Below the pieces are notes generated by a model, which saw only the letters and a list, made by a program, of their open reading frames with translations, did not search any database and was not told the origin of the DNA. From the NCBI GenBank assembly GCA_036554605.1, contig DATBMY010000291.1, positions 1 through 26,917 of the forward strand: a stretch of DNA of 26,917 nt. Direction: 5' to 3'. This document shows positions 15,740 to 23,775 of this stretch, one piece after another. The stretch's first letter is position 1, and the number at the start of each line of letters is the position of its first letter. Position numbers and translations under genes: made by a program. The stretch comes from DATBMY01 sp036554605. Its GTDB lineage: Bacteria; Acidobacteriota; Blastocatellia; UBA7656.

Positions 15740-16762
15740 ATGAAGACGATTCAAAGGATGGAAATAACGATCGAGACCCGCAGGAGGTTGATCGTGCGAA
15801 AGCGACGCAACCCATCACGTTTTACGTGCTCGCTTTGTGACGGTTCCCCTATGTTTACTCCGGAAGAGGCGGCCGCGATAGCCGGAATCAACACGCGCGA
15901 GATCTACCGGCTCATAGAAGATGGGCTTCTTCACTTCAACGAGACGCCGGAGGGCGCGATTCTTGTTTGCCCTAATCTGCTTCCTCAAAAGGAGAACGCG
16001 CCCGCCGATCTCGCCTGGCCAGCCCCTGGCTGCGAGCCGCCCGCCCCAATCGAGATCGAGCGCGGCCACATAGAGATGGTGAGACTCGAAGGGCTCTCCT
16101 CCACCTACGAAGCGGGCAATCAGCACGGGCGGCCCGGCGCGCCGCGTTCGCGCGTCAAGGGGTGGATAATGACCACGGAGGCTTTCGAAGGGCTGCTCGC
16201 CTGCCTCGATTCCGACCGCGAACGCGCGGGCGGGCGATATGAAAATCTCAGGCGCAAGCTCGTAAAGTATTTTGAGTGCCGGGGCTGTCTCGCGCCCGAA
16301 GATTACACTGATGAGACAATCAACCGGGTGGCGCGCCGCGTATCTGAAGGCAAGCAGATATGGACGGCCGACCCTGCAAGTTATTTCTACGGCGTTGCGC
16401 GCAACGTCCTGAGAGAATACTGGACGTCGCCCGATAGAGAGCTTGCGCCACTCGAATGCCTCCCTCCCGTGGCTCACCCGTCGGCGCACACAGATGATCT
16501 ATTCTGGTCCGAGGCGGAAAAGCACATGCTCGACCGTCAGATGGACGCGCTCGACCGCTGCATGAACGAACTGCCACGTGAAAGCCGCGAGTTGCTCATC
16601 GAATACTACAAAGGCGAAAAGGGGGACAGGATAAGACACCGCAAGCTGCTCGCCCGCCAGCTAGGCATTCCGCCAAACGCGTTGCGCATAAGGGTCCACC
16701 GCATAAGAGAAAAACTGGAGCGCTGCGTGAATGAATCGGTGAACGCAAACCGGCCGGGATGA
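15740..16762 (+). CDS. ECF-like sigma factor with fused N-terminal zinc-motif/helix-turn-helix domain
   Basis: 340 aa. TAGGAGG stands before ATG 15740. Residues 1-80 resemble small stand-alone regulators: ITIETRRRLIVRKR, a CSLC pair (C30, C33), then an excisionase/MerR-like HTH (TPEEAAAIAGINTREIYRLIEDG) and LHFNETPEGAILVCPN. Residues 83-143 are a Pro-rich linker. Residues 144-340 are a sigma-70-family core: LDSDRERAGGRYENLRRKLV, ETINRVARRV, ASYFYGVARNVLREY, then region-4-like LPRESRELLIEYY...LLARQLGIPPNALRIRVHRIREKL. An internal ATG (16169) with AAGGGG in front would give a 197-aa sigma factor of usual length, so two products are possible. The gene pairs with a small gene 68 bp downstream. 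The domain fusion is seen directly; its regulatory meaning is inference. Confidence 0.75.
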   Translation: MKTIQRMEITIETRRRLIVRKRRNPSRFTCSLCDGSPMFTPEEAAAIAGINTREIYRLIEDGLLHFNETPEGAILVCPNLLPQKENAPADLAWPAPGCEPPAPIEIERGHIEMVRLEGLSSTYEAGNQHGRPGAPRSRVKGWIMTTEAFEGLLACLDSDRERAGGRYENLRRKLVKYFECRGCLAPEDYTDETINRVARRVSEGKQIWTADPASYFYGVARNVLREYWTSPDRELAPLECLPPVAHPSAHTDDLFWSEAEKHMLDRQMDALDRCMNELPRESRELLIEYYKGEKGDRIRHRKLLARQLGIPPNALRIRVHRIREKLERCVNESVNANRPG

Positions 16763-16830
16763 AATAGAATTCAGATATACACATTCCGAGATAGAAGTAG
16801 TCTTAAACTGCTGAGGAGAGTTGATAGCCG

Positions 16831-17193
16831 ATGTCCTTTAAAAGAAAAGATTGGCAGAACAGAATAAGGCGATACCTGCTGAGCGACCTGCCGGAGCCGG
16901 ATCGGGAAAGCTTCGAGCGGAACTACTTTGCGGATGATGACCTGTTCGACGAAATGGTGGCAAGCGAGCATGAGATGATGGATAGTTATGCGACGGGCGA
17001 GATGGCAAAGCAGGAGCAGGCTTTGATTGAAAGGCGCATGGCTATTTCCCCGGCGTGTCGCGGGAGCGCGCTCTTTTCAATCGCGCTGATGAGGTGGCTG
17101 GCGAAGGCCGCGCCTGAGACGGCGGCTGTCGCGGGAGGGTGGCGGGCTGCCTGGCGCAGGGGCTTCATACGGGCGCTTGGAAGCAAATGCTAG
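16831..17193 (+). CDS. Possible anti-sigma factor, short
   Basis: 120 aa. GAGGAGAG lies about 11 nt before the ATG. The N-terminal half (WQNRIRRYLLSDLPEPDRESFERNYFADDDLFDEMVASEHEMMDSYATGEM) has the pattern 'i.ryLLgdLpe.e.e.fE..y..Ddelfe.m...EdelidxY..Ge' seen in proteins encoded after sigma factors of this type, some of which are anti-sigma factors. There is no HxxxCxxC zinc motif. The only hydrophobic stretch (ALFSIALMRWLAKAA) is short, so a membrane anchor is doubtful. Relatives I recall are longer, so this may be a shortened form. It lies 68 bp after the sigma gene, and the stop is 2 bp from the convergent membrane gene. The anti-sigma role is inferred from position. Confidence 0.55.
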   Translation: MSFKRKDWQNRIRRYLLSDLPEPDRESFERNYFADDDLFDEMVASEHEMMDSYATGEMAKQEQALIERRMAISPACRGSALFSIALMRWLAKAAPETAAVAGGWRAAWRRGFIRALGSKC

Positions 17194-17195
17194 AC

Positions 17196-17405
17196 TTACT
17201 TTGCGCCCCTTCCGGCGAGCATTTTTAATACTACCGGCACCACCACGAGCGCGGCCCCGGCAAGCAGTAAGATGATTGTTGCGGGACTTGTGGTTTTATC
17301 GGCCAGGAGCCGCGGGATGAGCATGTAGCAAGCGTATGCGGCTCCGACAGCAGCCAGAATAAAGACCAGTATCGTCACAAACGCCGCCAGCCGCTCTTTC
17401 GACAT
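17196..17405 (-). CDS. Small two-helix membrane protein
   Basis: 69 aa from ATG 17405 (MSKERLAAFVTILVFILAAVG), with GAGG about 8 nt upstream. A GTG 21 codons further upstream is in frame but adds a very Arg-rich head and is less likely. There are two hydrophobic helices (residues about 7-28 and 40-61), with a KTTSP turn between them and a short positive tail (KMLAGRGAK). No family is recognised. It follows the acyl-CoA dehydrogenase by about 96 bp on the same strand, but a link is not shown. The stop nearly touches that of the convergent anti-sigma-like gene. Confidence 0.6.
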   Translation of the reverse strand: MSKERLAAFVTILVFILAAVGAAYACYMLIPRLLADKTTSPATIILLLAGAALVVVPVVLKMLAGRGAK

Positions 17406-17501
17406 CTTTAAGCCTCGACTTCGAACGCCCCGCAAAAAAGAGCGCGTAGCGCGGCGGCCGCGCGCCACGCGCCCGATTGCTAAATCTCCCTGGACGCCCC
17501 T

Positions 17502-18683
17502 TTACACTTCCCCGATCACAAGCTTCGCAATAGTCTGCAACTGCATGTTCGAGGTGCCTTCATAAATCTTTCCGATCTTCGCGTCGCGGTAATACTTTTC
17601 GGCCGGGTAATCCTTCGTATAACCGTAGCCGCCGTAAAGCTCGACCACCTGAGAGGTCACGTGCTCGGCCACCTGCGACGTAAAGAGCTTGGCCATGGCC
17701 GCCTGCGCGACGAAATTCTCGCCAGCGTCTTTCAACCTCGCGGCGTTATAGACCATAAGGCGCGCGGCCTCAAGCTCGGTCGCGATCTGCGCGACCTGGA
17801 ACTGCACGCCCTGGAACTTCGCTATGGGCTGTCCGAACTGCTGGCGCTCTTTTATATAACTGATGCCGTAATCGAGCGCGCCCTGCGCGAGCCCGACCAT
17901 CTGCGCGCCGATGCCTATGCGTCCTTCGTTCAGGGTCTCGATGGCGATCTTGTAGCCGCGTCCCACCTCGCCGAGGACGTTCTCCTTGCTGACCGCGCAA
18001 TCTTCAAGTATGAGCTCGCAAGTGCTGCTCGCGCGTATGCCGAGCTTGTTCTCTTTCTTGCCGACGGTGAACCCCGGAAAGTCTCGCTCGACGATGAAGG
18101 CGGTGATGCCACGATAGCCCTTTTCGGGCGCGACGTTGGCAAAGACAATAAATATGGTGGCCTCATTCCCGTTCGTGATCCAGAGCTTGCGGCCGTTGAG
18201 CACATAAGCGTCGCCGCGATCTTCGGCCCGCGTCTCAAGCGCGAACGCGTCGCTCCCGGAGCCGGCCTCCGACAGCGCGTACGCGCCTACGGCGTCGCTT
18301 GAGAGACGCGAAAAGTATTTGCGCTTTTGTTCTTCGCTTGCCCACATCAAGAAGGCGTTATTGACGAGCGTGTTCTGAACGTCGACTACGACGCCCGCGG
18401 AAGCGTCGGCGCGCGACAACTCCTCGACGGCGAGTATAGAGTTAAAGAAGCTGCCGCCCTGCCCGCCATACTCTTCGGGGATCGCAATGCCCATGAGCCC
18501 AAGCTCGAAGAATTGCTTGATAAGGTCGCCGGAGAACTTGCCGCTCTCATCCATTTCGGCCGCAAGCGGGCGGACCTGCTGGTGAGCGAATTCGCGCACC
18601 GACTGGCGGAAAAGCTGCTCTTCGTCGGTGAGCGAGGTTAGCGGGCGCGGATTGTTTTCGGAAGCTGCTGCGGTTTGTGACAT
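17502..18683 (-). CDS. Acyl-CoA dehydrogenase (short or short/branched-chain type)
   Basis: A 393-aa flavoenzyme that oxidises acyl-CoA to 2-enoyl-CoA and passes electrons to ETF, in fatty-acid or branched-chain amino-acid breakdown. AGGAG lies 9 nt before ATG 18683. The signature near 150 is AYALSEAGSGSDAFALET, followed by the FAD-contact strand LNGRKLWITNGNEA. The substrate-binding loop is LNEGRIGIGAQMVGLAQGAL. The C-terminal signature is QVVELYGGYGYTKDYPAEKYYRDAKIGKIYEGTS. The catalytic base is E375 in IYEGTS, the MCAD/SCAD position, which argues against isovaleryl- or long-chain types. Length is normal for the family. Exact chain-length preference cannot be read from sequence by eye. No ETF or enoyl-CoA hydratase gene is nearby. 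Confidence 0.92.
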   Translation of the reverse strand: MSQTAAASENNPRPLTSLTDEEQLFRQSVREFAHQQVRPLAAEMDESGKFSGDLIKQFFELGLMGIAIPEEYGGQGGSFFNSILAVEELSRADASAGVVVDVQNTLVNNAFLMWASEEQKRKYFSRLSSDAVGAYALSEAGSGSDAFALETRAEDRGDAYVLNGRKLWITNGNEATIFIVFANVAPEKGYRGITAFIVERDFPGFTVGKKENKLGIRASSTCELILEDCAVSKENVLGEVGRGYKIAIETLNEGRIGIGAQMVGLAQGALDYGISYIKERQQFGQPIAKFQGVQFQVAQIATELEAARLMVYNAARLKDAGENFVAQAAMAKLFTSQVAEHVTSQVVELYGGYGYTKDYPAEKYYRDAKIGKIYEGTSNMQLQTIAKLVIGEV

Positions 18684-18782
18684 GATTAATACTCCTGGTC
18701 AAAAGGGATGAAATCTCAAGATAAATCAAAGAAGCTCAATCTAGCACGCCGGTCCAAGCGAGGGCAAGCTTGCCGCTTTTAG

Positions 18783-20789
18783 TTAATCGTTGGCGCCCGC
18801 CGAAAAGCTCAACATTCGTTGAGCAACATCGATCTGCTCTTCGTCGCCGACCAGCCCGACGAGGTCGCCCTCTTGCAAGAGAGTCTGAGGCTCCGGGTTT
18901 GTTATCAGCTTGCCGGCCCGCATAATGGCGACAACCGACGCGCCGGTCTTCTGGCGAAGCTTCCCTTCCGAGAGCGTCTGACCCGCAATAGGGCTGCCGG
19001 GCAATAATCTCAACCAGGCGATCCCTATGTTGTCGCTCGCGCTGAGCAGGTCGTATAAAGACTGGCGCTCCGCGTCCGTGTTTATACCTACATCGTAATA
19101 GTCGCGGCGGACGGCATCTGCGAACCTCTGCACTTCGCGCAGGGGGAAACCCAATTGCAGAAGCGTGCGCCGCACAATCTGCAACCCGCCCTCCAGCTCG
19201 GGATGTATAACCTGTCGCGCTCCAAGTTTGGCCAGCTGCAAGGTGCCCGACTCGGTTGTCGACCGGGCTATGATCGGCAGGTCAGGCGCCTGCGCGCGCG
19301 CCGCGGCGACTATCACCTCCGTCGAGGCTTCTTCCGGCAGCGTGACGACCAGGCAGCGCGCGCGTCCCAGCCCCGCATGCGACATGACTTCGGAGTTTGC
19401 CGCATCGCCAAAGAGCGTAGAAACTCCCTGAGAGTTCAACTCTTCGATCCTCGCGCCATTGAGATCCATCACCAGAAGCGGCACGCCGAGCCTTCTCAGC
19501 ACATTTACAATGTGCTGCCCCACTCTTCCATAACCGACCACGACCACGTGATCGGAAATATGCTCGTCGTGGGCGACAGTATAAGCTCCGCGACGGTCCA
19601 GCCGCTTCCAAAACGCCGGCCACTTCTGGAGCCACTTCTCTACATGCTTTATCGAGCGAAACATGAAGGGGTTTACCGTGATCGATAGCAGCGCGCCGGC
19701 CAGTATAAGAGAATAATGATCCTGATTGATGATCCCGAGCGCGAGGCCCGCCTGGCCCAGCATGAAAGAAAACTCCCCGATCTGGCTCAGGCCGGCCGCC
19801 ACCACGATAAACGTGCGCGCCGGCCGCTTTGAAAAGAAGCCAAACAATACCGTGATGACATACTTACCGATCACGATGAGCGAGGTCAGCGCGAGGACCG
19901 CCCCGATGTTGGACGCGAGGTACTGAGGATTCACGAGCATCCCTATCGAGACGAAGAACAGCACCGTAAACGCGTCGCGGAACGGCAGCAGGTCGGCGCT
20001 CACCTGATGGCTGAGCGGCGACTCGCTTACTACCGCGCCGGCGACGAACGCGCCCAGGGCCAGCGACACGCCGAACACCTTTGCCGCCGCCAGCGCCGTC
20101 CCAAGCGAGATGACCAGGATCGCAAGGATGAACAGCTCGCGCGAGCCCGTGTGCGCGATGCGCAGCAGCAGCCAGGGTATAAATTTATTGCCTATGAAGG
20201 CGAGTACGACGACGAAGGCGGCCGCTTTGAGGAGGGTCATCCCGAGATCCGCCCAGTTGAATCCGCCCGCGGTCCCGATCGTCGCGGGCATCAGGACCAG
20301 AATCAATACGGTCGCCAGATCTTCAAGTACCAGCCAACCCACGGCCGCCTGGCCGTGCGGCGTGTTGAGCAGCCCGTTGTCCATCAGCCCCCTGAGCAAG
20401 ACGACGGTGCTGGCGATCGATAGGGCCAGCCCAAGCACAAGGCCCGCAGCCGTCGGCCAGCCCCACAACTTGCTCAGCCCTAAACCCATCAACGTGGCTA
20501 TGGTCATCTGGGCAATTGCGCCGGGGATGGCTATGTCGCGCACTTTCCACAGGTCGGAGAAAGAGAAATGCAAGCCGACGCCAAACATGAGGAAGATAAC
20601 CCCCAGTTCGGCAAGCTGTCCTATGGTCTCAAAGTCTCCGACAAACCCTGGAGTGAACGGCCCGATGGCTATCCCGGCGAGCAGGTAGCCGACTATCGTC
20701 GGCAACCCGATCCGCCGGGCCAGTGTACCTCCGAAGAAAGCGACGGCGAGGGCTACCGCGATATTTATAAGAAGTGGCAGTTCGTGCAT
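18783..20789 (-). CDS. CPA2-family monovalent cation:proton antiporter with RCK domains (KefB/YbaL-like)
   Basis: 668 aa. GGAGAG lies about 6 nt before ATG 20789. The first 390 residues are about 12 membrane helices with CPA2 motifs (GYLLAGIAIGPFTPGF; ELGVIFLMFGVGLHFS; ASTVVLLRGLMDN; WLVLEDLATVLILVLMP, with the conserved ED). Residues about 413-530 are a TrkA-N (RCK) domain with the dinucleotide loop GYGRVGQHIV and FGDAANSEVM. Residues about 590-660 are a TrkA-C domain (LPGSPIAGQTLSEGKL...). The layout matches YbaL/KefB-type K+ or Na+/H+ antiporters gated by nucleotide binding. The ion is not determined. The gene is monocistronic by context: about 100 bp separates it from the dehydrogenase downstream. 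Confidence 0.9.
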   Translation of the reverse strand: MHELPLLINIAVALAVAFFGGTLARRIGLPTIVGYLLAGIAIGPFTPGFVGDFETIGQLAELGVIFLMFGVGLHFSFSDLWKVRDIAIPGAIAQMTIATLMGLGLSKLWGWPTAAGLVLGLALSIASTVVLLRGLMDNGLLNTPHGQAAVGWLVLEDLATVLILVLMPATIGTAGGFNWADLGMTLLKAAAFVVVLAFIGNKFIPWLLLRIAHTGSRELFILAILVISLGTALAAAKVFGVSLALGAFVAGAVVSESPLSHQVSADLLPFRDAFTVLFFVSIGMLVNPQYLASNIGAVLALTSLIVIGKYVITVLFGFFSKRPARTFIVVAAGLSQIGEFSFMLGQAGLALGIINQDHYSLILAGALLSITVNPFMFRSIKHVEKWLQKWPAFWKRLDRRGAYTVAHDEHISDHVVVVGYGRVGQHIVNVLRRLGVPLLVMDLNGARIEELNSQGVSTLFGDAANSEVMSHAGLGRARCLVVTLPEEASTEVIVAAARAQAPDLPIIARSTTESGTLQLAKLGARQVIHPELEGGLQIVRRTLLQLGFPLREVQRFADAVRRDYYDVGINTDAERQSLYDLLSASDNIGIAWLRLLPGSPIAGQTLSEGKLRQKTGASVVAIMRAGKLITNPEPQTLLQEGDLVGLVGDEEQIDVAQRMLSFSAGAND

Positions 20790-20895
20790 ATTCTCTCCGC
20801 CCTGACAGCGACAATTGTATCGTCAGATAGTCTCTTTAACCATACTCGATGCCCACGGATCATCCGCGTCCATATAGGATTTATAACTTTTGCTC

Positions 20896-20931
20896 CGTGA
20901 AGATGGAGAGCCGTAGCTCCCCATCTTCACG
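20896..20931. terminator. Long hairpin between the 45-aa gene and the antiporter gene
   Basis: A 16-position stem with one A-C mismatch (20896-20911 with 20916-20931) and a CGTA loop lies 7 bp past the small-protein stop. A T-rich run follows on the plus strand, but none follows on the minus strand, where the gene lies. It may be a terminator or a 3'-end protecting hairpin. Confidence 0.5.
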
Positions 20932-20938
20932 CTCCTAT

Positions 20939-21076
20939 TTATTTTTTCTCCGCCGAGCCCGATTTTTGCTCGGTCTCGCCGTCAGCCTCGCTCTTCGATT
21001 CGTTCATTTTGACCCAGACGATAAAAGCGACGGCAATGGCGATCATAACTAAAACAATAATTACTTCTGAACCCAT
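20939..21076 (-). CDS. 45-residue single-pass membrane protein
   Basis: A complete small frame starts at ATG 21076, just after AAAGGGAAAGGG. The protein is one hydrophobic helix (VIIVLVMIAIAVAFIVWV, residues 5-22) followed by a polar tail rich in Lys, Glu and Ser that ends GSAEKK. The short N-terminus with a Glu, the helix, and the KMNESK boundary suggest an N-out, C-in topology, but this is inference. It resembles many small single-pass proteins that modulate larger membrane complexes; no family is recognised. The neighbour downstream on the same strand is the CPA2 antiporter, about 150 bp away beyond a hairpin. The clear ribosome site and clean composition argue that it is real. Confidence 0.6.
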   Translation of the reverse strand: MGSEVIIVLVMIAIAVAFIVWVKMNESKSEADGETEQKSGSAEKK

Positions 21077-21716
21077 ACCCTTTCCCTTTCAAGTCCTCTG
21101 CGCTGGTGCGCGGGAATAGCATGGCCTGAACAGAACCCTGGCTCGCGGCACGGGTTCTGACTTCGGGCCGAGGAATGCGAGGATCGGTTATATGGTCAGA
21201 CGCGGCGGGGCGCGGTCGCTCGGCGGGGAGGTTGCAATTAATGAACGAGATTCTTCTCTATCAAATGCCGACTGCCGAGGATGACGCGCGAGTGTTAAGA
21301 ATATAGCGCCGGTGGAAGGATGTGAATCAGCTATCGACTGTCGCCGGAGCGACTTACCGTCTAGCTTTGATAGACACCTCTCGACGCGAACGGTCCCGGA
21401 ATCGGCTAATGATAATTGAGCGAAAGCGGCAGACTGATTCTGCGCAGCAGGCTCATCAGGCTCGCGCCACAGCTTGAAGTTGCCCGAAACGTATAGGCCC
21501 GCAAGCAGACAAAATAATATGAGAGCCCGCCCGCGAGACCCGCTACTTTTCAGTCGCACCTGCGCCATGCCCGCTAAGTATAGCACGCGAGGATCAAGAG
21601 TTGGCGAACCAGCGGCTTTAGGGTATCGTAGTAATACAGGATTCCATTGAACTAATAATAGCGAGTAACAGTAGAGAAGATGTCAAGGGTCGGTCCTGAT
21701 ATTCTACGGAGGTTCT
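21077..21716. other. Largely non-coding stretch before the zinc-ribbon genes
   Basis: 640 bp with only one doubtful minus frame (21188-21568). I see no RNA gene, strong hairpin or repeat. The T/A-rich part at about 21635-21700 probably holds the promoter of the zinc-ribbon genes, but no convincing -35/-10 pair was found. Confidence 0.4.
21188..21568 (-). CDS. Doubtful hypothetical protein with one hydrophobic segment
   Basis: 126 aa from ATG 21568 (MAQVRLKSSGSRGRALILFCLLAGLYVSG). A possible N-terminal anchor occupies about 14-28, followed by a polar chain (NFKLWREPDEPAAQNQSAAF) and a C-terminal half that looks random (SRSLIATSPPSDRAPPRL). There is no good ribosome site. A -10-like TATACT sits a few bases upstream, so a leaderless start is conceivable. 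An ATG six codons upstream is in frame. No family is recognised. It may be real, or a chance frame in a non-coding stretch. Confidence 0.35.
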   Translation of the reverse strand: MAQVRLKSSGSRGRALILFCLLAGLYVSGNFKLWREPDEPAAQNQSAAFAQLSLADSGTVRVERCLSKLDGKSLRRQSIADSHPSTGAIFLTLARHPRQSAFDREESRSLIATSPPSDRAPPRLTI

Positions 21717-22223
21717 ATGTTCTGTCCACACTGCGGCGCGAAGTCTCCATATGGATTGAAATACTGTAAGAGGTGCGGGGGCAATCTCAGCGAATCGGCC
21801 GAAAGCCGCTCACCCAACATTACCGCCTCGATCTGGGCCGTCGCGCTCGCCTGCATCGCGATAACTCTAGGCGGCCTCGGAATAGTCATTTCGTCCGCCT
21901 ACGAACTGGTGCGCCCGCTCTATCCAGGCGAGGTGCGAACCGGCGACGCCAGCATGGTAGCCGGGATGATACTGCTGTTCGGCACGCTTACGGTCTTTGG
22001 GGTCGCGGGCTTGCTGGTGCGCTTCGCGAGCCGGCTGCTGGGTGGAGAGCCGTCGAATGAACCATCGATACCTGGCAAACAGATCCAGAGCGCGCCAGCC
22101 GCGGCGCAGATTGCGGCCCCGCCGCAAGCGATAGGGAGCGTCGTAGAGCACACAACGCGCAATTTCGATATCGAGGATGACCGGATACATATGCGAGATC
22201 CCGGGGGCAGGATGACCCGCTGA
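21717..22223 (+). CDS. Zinc-ribbon membrane protein, first of a tandem pair
   Basis: 168 aa. ACGGAGG stands 3 nt (TTCT) before the ATG. The N-terminus is a zinc ribbon (C3, C6, C17, C20: MFCPHCG...YCKRCGGNL). Two membrane helices follow (about 36-60, ASIWAVALACIAITLGGLGIV; about 82-105, MVAGMILLFGTLTVFGVAGLLV). A Pro/Ala-rich linker leads to a tail, GSVVEHTTRNFDIEDDRIHMRDPGGR. The next gene has the same plan, so this is a local duplication. The zinc ribbon would face the cytoplasm. Function is unknown; related proteins with a '(S)VTExTTR' tail occur, as I recall, in other acidobacterial genomes. Confidence 0.75.
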   Translation: MFCPHCGAKSPYGLKYCKRCGGNLSESAESRSPNITASIWAVALACIAITLGGLGIVISSAYELVRPLYPGEVRTGDASMVAGMILLFGTLTVFGVAGLLVRFASRLLGGEPSNEPSIPGKQIQSAPAAAQIAAPPQAIGSVVEHTTRNFDIEDDRIHMRDPGGRMTR

Positions 22224-22248
22224 GACTATTCGCGCGCTGGAGGTCGGA

Positions 22249-22734
22249 ATGTTCTGTCAGATTTGCGGCCTTGAGAATACCGAAGGGCTCAACTACTGCA
22301 AGCGGTGCGGCGCGGGGCTGACGCAACAGCTCAGGGAGCCGGAGCACAGGGTCGATTGGGGCAAGCTGACAGGTATGTTCTGGGCCGTCGCGGTCTTCGG
22401 CTTCCTTTCGATAGGAATGCTCGTCTCCGCCATGATAGTCTTTGGCGTCGTAGGAGCCCGCGAAGAAGTAATAATGCCGACGATGATCTTTGGCTCGGCC
22501 GCGATTATAACGATAGCGGTGATGCTCATAAAGCAGTTATCAAAACTTGTCGACCTGGCGCGCGGCGAGACGCGCCGGCCCACGATCAAAGAAAGATTAC
22601 CGGACCGGTACAGCCAGCCGCAGCCGCCGGCCCAGCTCCCGGCGAAGCCCAGGTCGTTTTCGAGCGTGACCGAAAACACGACGCGCAACTTCGAGCAGCC
22701 GCCGGTATATCGCGACCCCGGCGCGCGCGAGTGA
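22249..22734 (+). CDS. Zinc-ribbon membrane protein, second of a tandem pair
   Basis: 161 aa. CTGGAGG lies before the ATG, which starts 25 bp after the previous stop. The layout is the same as its neighbour: a zinc ribbon with cysteines at the same residues (C3, C6, C17, C20: MFCQICG...YCKRCGAGL), two membrane helices (about 40-64 and 76-97), a polar linker (KERLPDRYSQPQPPAQLPAKP), and a tail SSVTENTTRNFEQPPVYRDPG. The tail is better conserved between the pair than the helices. It is likely co-transcribed with the first copy. A near-perfect palindrome and the ABC exporter genes follow, about 100 bp downstream. Function is unknown. Confidence 0.75.
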   Translation: MFCQICGLENTEGLNYCKRCGAGLTQQLREPEHRVDWGKLTGMFWAVAVFGFLSIGMLVSAMIVFGVVGAREEVIMPTMIFGSAAIITIAVMLIKQLSKLVDLARGETRRPTIKERLPDRYSQPQPPAQLPAKPRSFSSVTENTTRNFEQPPVYRDPGARE

Positions 22735-22737
22735 GAG

Positions 22738-22754
22738 GCGCGCGTAATACGCGC
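22738..22754 (+). repeat. Short palindrome between the zinc-ribbon and ABC exporter genes
   Basis: GCGCGTAATACGCGC is an inverted repeat with one central mismatch. It could be a weak hairpin or an operator for the ABC genes; there is no T run after it. Confidence 0.3.
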
Positions 22755-22836
22755 AAGCCCCAGGCCCGTCAGGAAGATTTTCACGGCCCGTCGTAAAGGC
22801 TTGTCGATTTAGCGAGATTGAATCGGAGGAAGATTG

Positions 22837-23775
22837 ATGAACGTAGTAGAGATCCGCAACGTCTCTAAACGGTTCGATAACTTTATAGCCGTGCGCGACC
22901 TCTCTTTCGAGGTGCGCAAAGGAACGATATTCGGGCTGCTGGGCCCCAACGGTGCGGGCAAGACGACGACGATCAGGATGATTGTCAATATATTTGCCCC
23001 GGACGAAGGCGAGATAAAAGTTATGGACCGCCACATATCGTCCGAGCTTCAGCAGCACATAGGCTACCTGCCCGAAGAGCGCGGGCTCTATAAAAAGATG
23101 GAGGTGGGCGATCAGCTTATCTTCTTTGCCAGCCTCAAGGGAGTCGATTCATCCGAGGCCGCGCGGCGCGTCGACCGCTGGCTCGAACGGCTGGAGCTTT
23201 CGGATTGGAAGAAGAAGAAGGCGCAGGACCTGTCGAAGGGCATGCAGCAGAAGGTGCAGTTTATTGCCACGGTGCTGCATGACCCGGACCTGTTGATACT
23301 CGACGAGCCTTTTTCCGGACTCGATCCCGTCAGCACGAACCTGCTCAAAGAGATAATCCTCGACCTCAAGAACAACGGCAAGACGATAATATTCTCTACT
23401 CACCAGATGGGACAGGTCGAGCAGATGTGCGACGACATATGTCTCATAAACCACGCGACGAAGGTGCTGGGCGGGAGCCTGCGCGAAGTCAAGGGACGCT
23501 ACGGGCGTAACACCGTCATCCTCGATTATGAAGGCGCGGACTCTTTCCTGAGCGACGATCTGATTAAAAGGATGAACCGCTTCCCTAACTATAGCGAGAT
23601 ACTTTTGAAAGACGGAGCGGACCCGCAGGAGGTGTTGAGGCGAGCGATACAGGCCGGCGCGCGGGTGAATCGCTTCGAACTCGTAGAGCCCTCGCTCAAC
23701 GACATCTTCATCGAGTGCGTCACCGGAAAAACGAACGGCGGCCGCGCGGCGGAAGCGGGAAGGCAGGCAGAGTAA
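22837..23775 (+). CDS. ABC transporter ATP-binding protein (NatA-like)
   Basis: 312 aa from ATG 22837, six bases after CGGAGGA; a TTG directly before it is in frame but too close to the ribosome site. Walker A is GPNGAGKT (36-43). The Q-loop region is YLPEERGLYKKM. The ABC signature is LSKGM (132-136) and Walker B is LLILDEP (152-158). The D-loop is SGLDP and the H-loop STHQM. The C-terminus (about 225-312) is the DUF4162-type domain seen after NatA-like ATPases (DGADPQEVLRRAIQAGARVNRFELVEPSLNDIFIE). It powers the membrane partner encoded next, whose ATG overlaps this stop by one base (TAATG). The substrate could be Na+ or a drug-like compound, by analogy only. Confidence 0.9.
   Translation: MNVVEIRNVSKRFDNFIAVRDLSFEVRKGTIFGLLGPNGAGKTTTIRMIVNIFAPDEGEIKVMDRHISSELQQHIGYLPEERGLYKKMEVGDQLIFFASLKGVDSSEAARRVDRWLERLELSDWKKKKAQDLSKGMQQKVQFIATVLHDPDLLILDEPFSGLDPVSTNLLKEIILDLKNNGKTIIFSTHQMGQVEQMCDDICLINHATKVLGGSLREVKGRYGRNTVILDYEGADSFLSDDLIKRMNRFPNYSEILLKDGADPQEVLRRAIQAGARVNRFELVEPSLNDIFIECVTGKTNGGRAAEAGRQAE

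Noticed and set aside
22737..22836. Small gene between the second zinc-ribbon gene and the ABC ATPase
   Set aside because: No start codon with a ribosome site and no plausible peptide; only a short palindrome is present.
23715..23774. Longer permease start inside the ATPase gene
   Set aside because: The TAATG overlap at 23773 gives the standard NatB N-terminus; the extra residues are Arg/Gly-rich shadow sequence.
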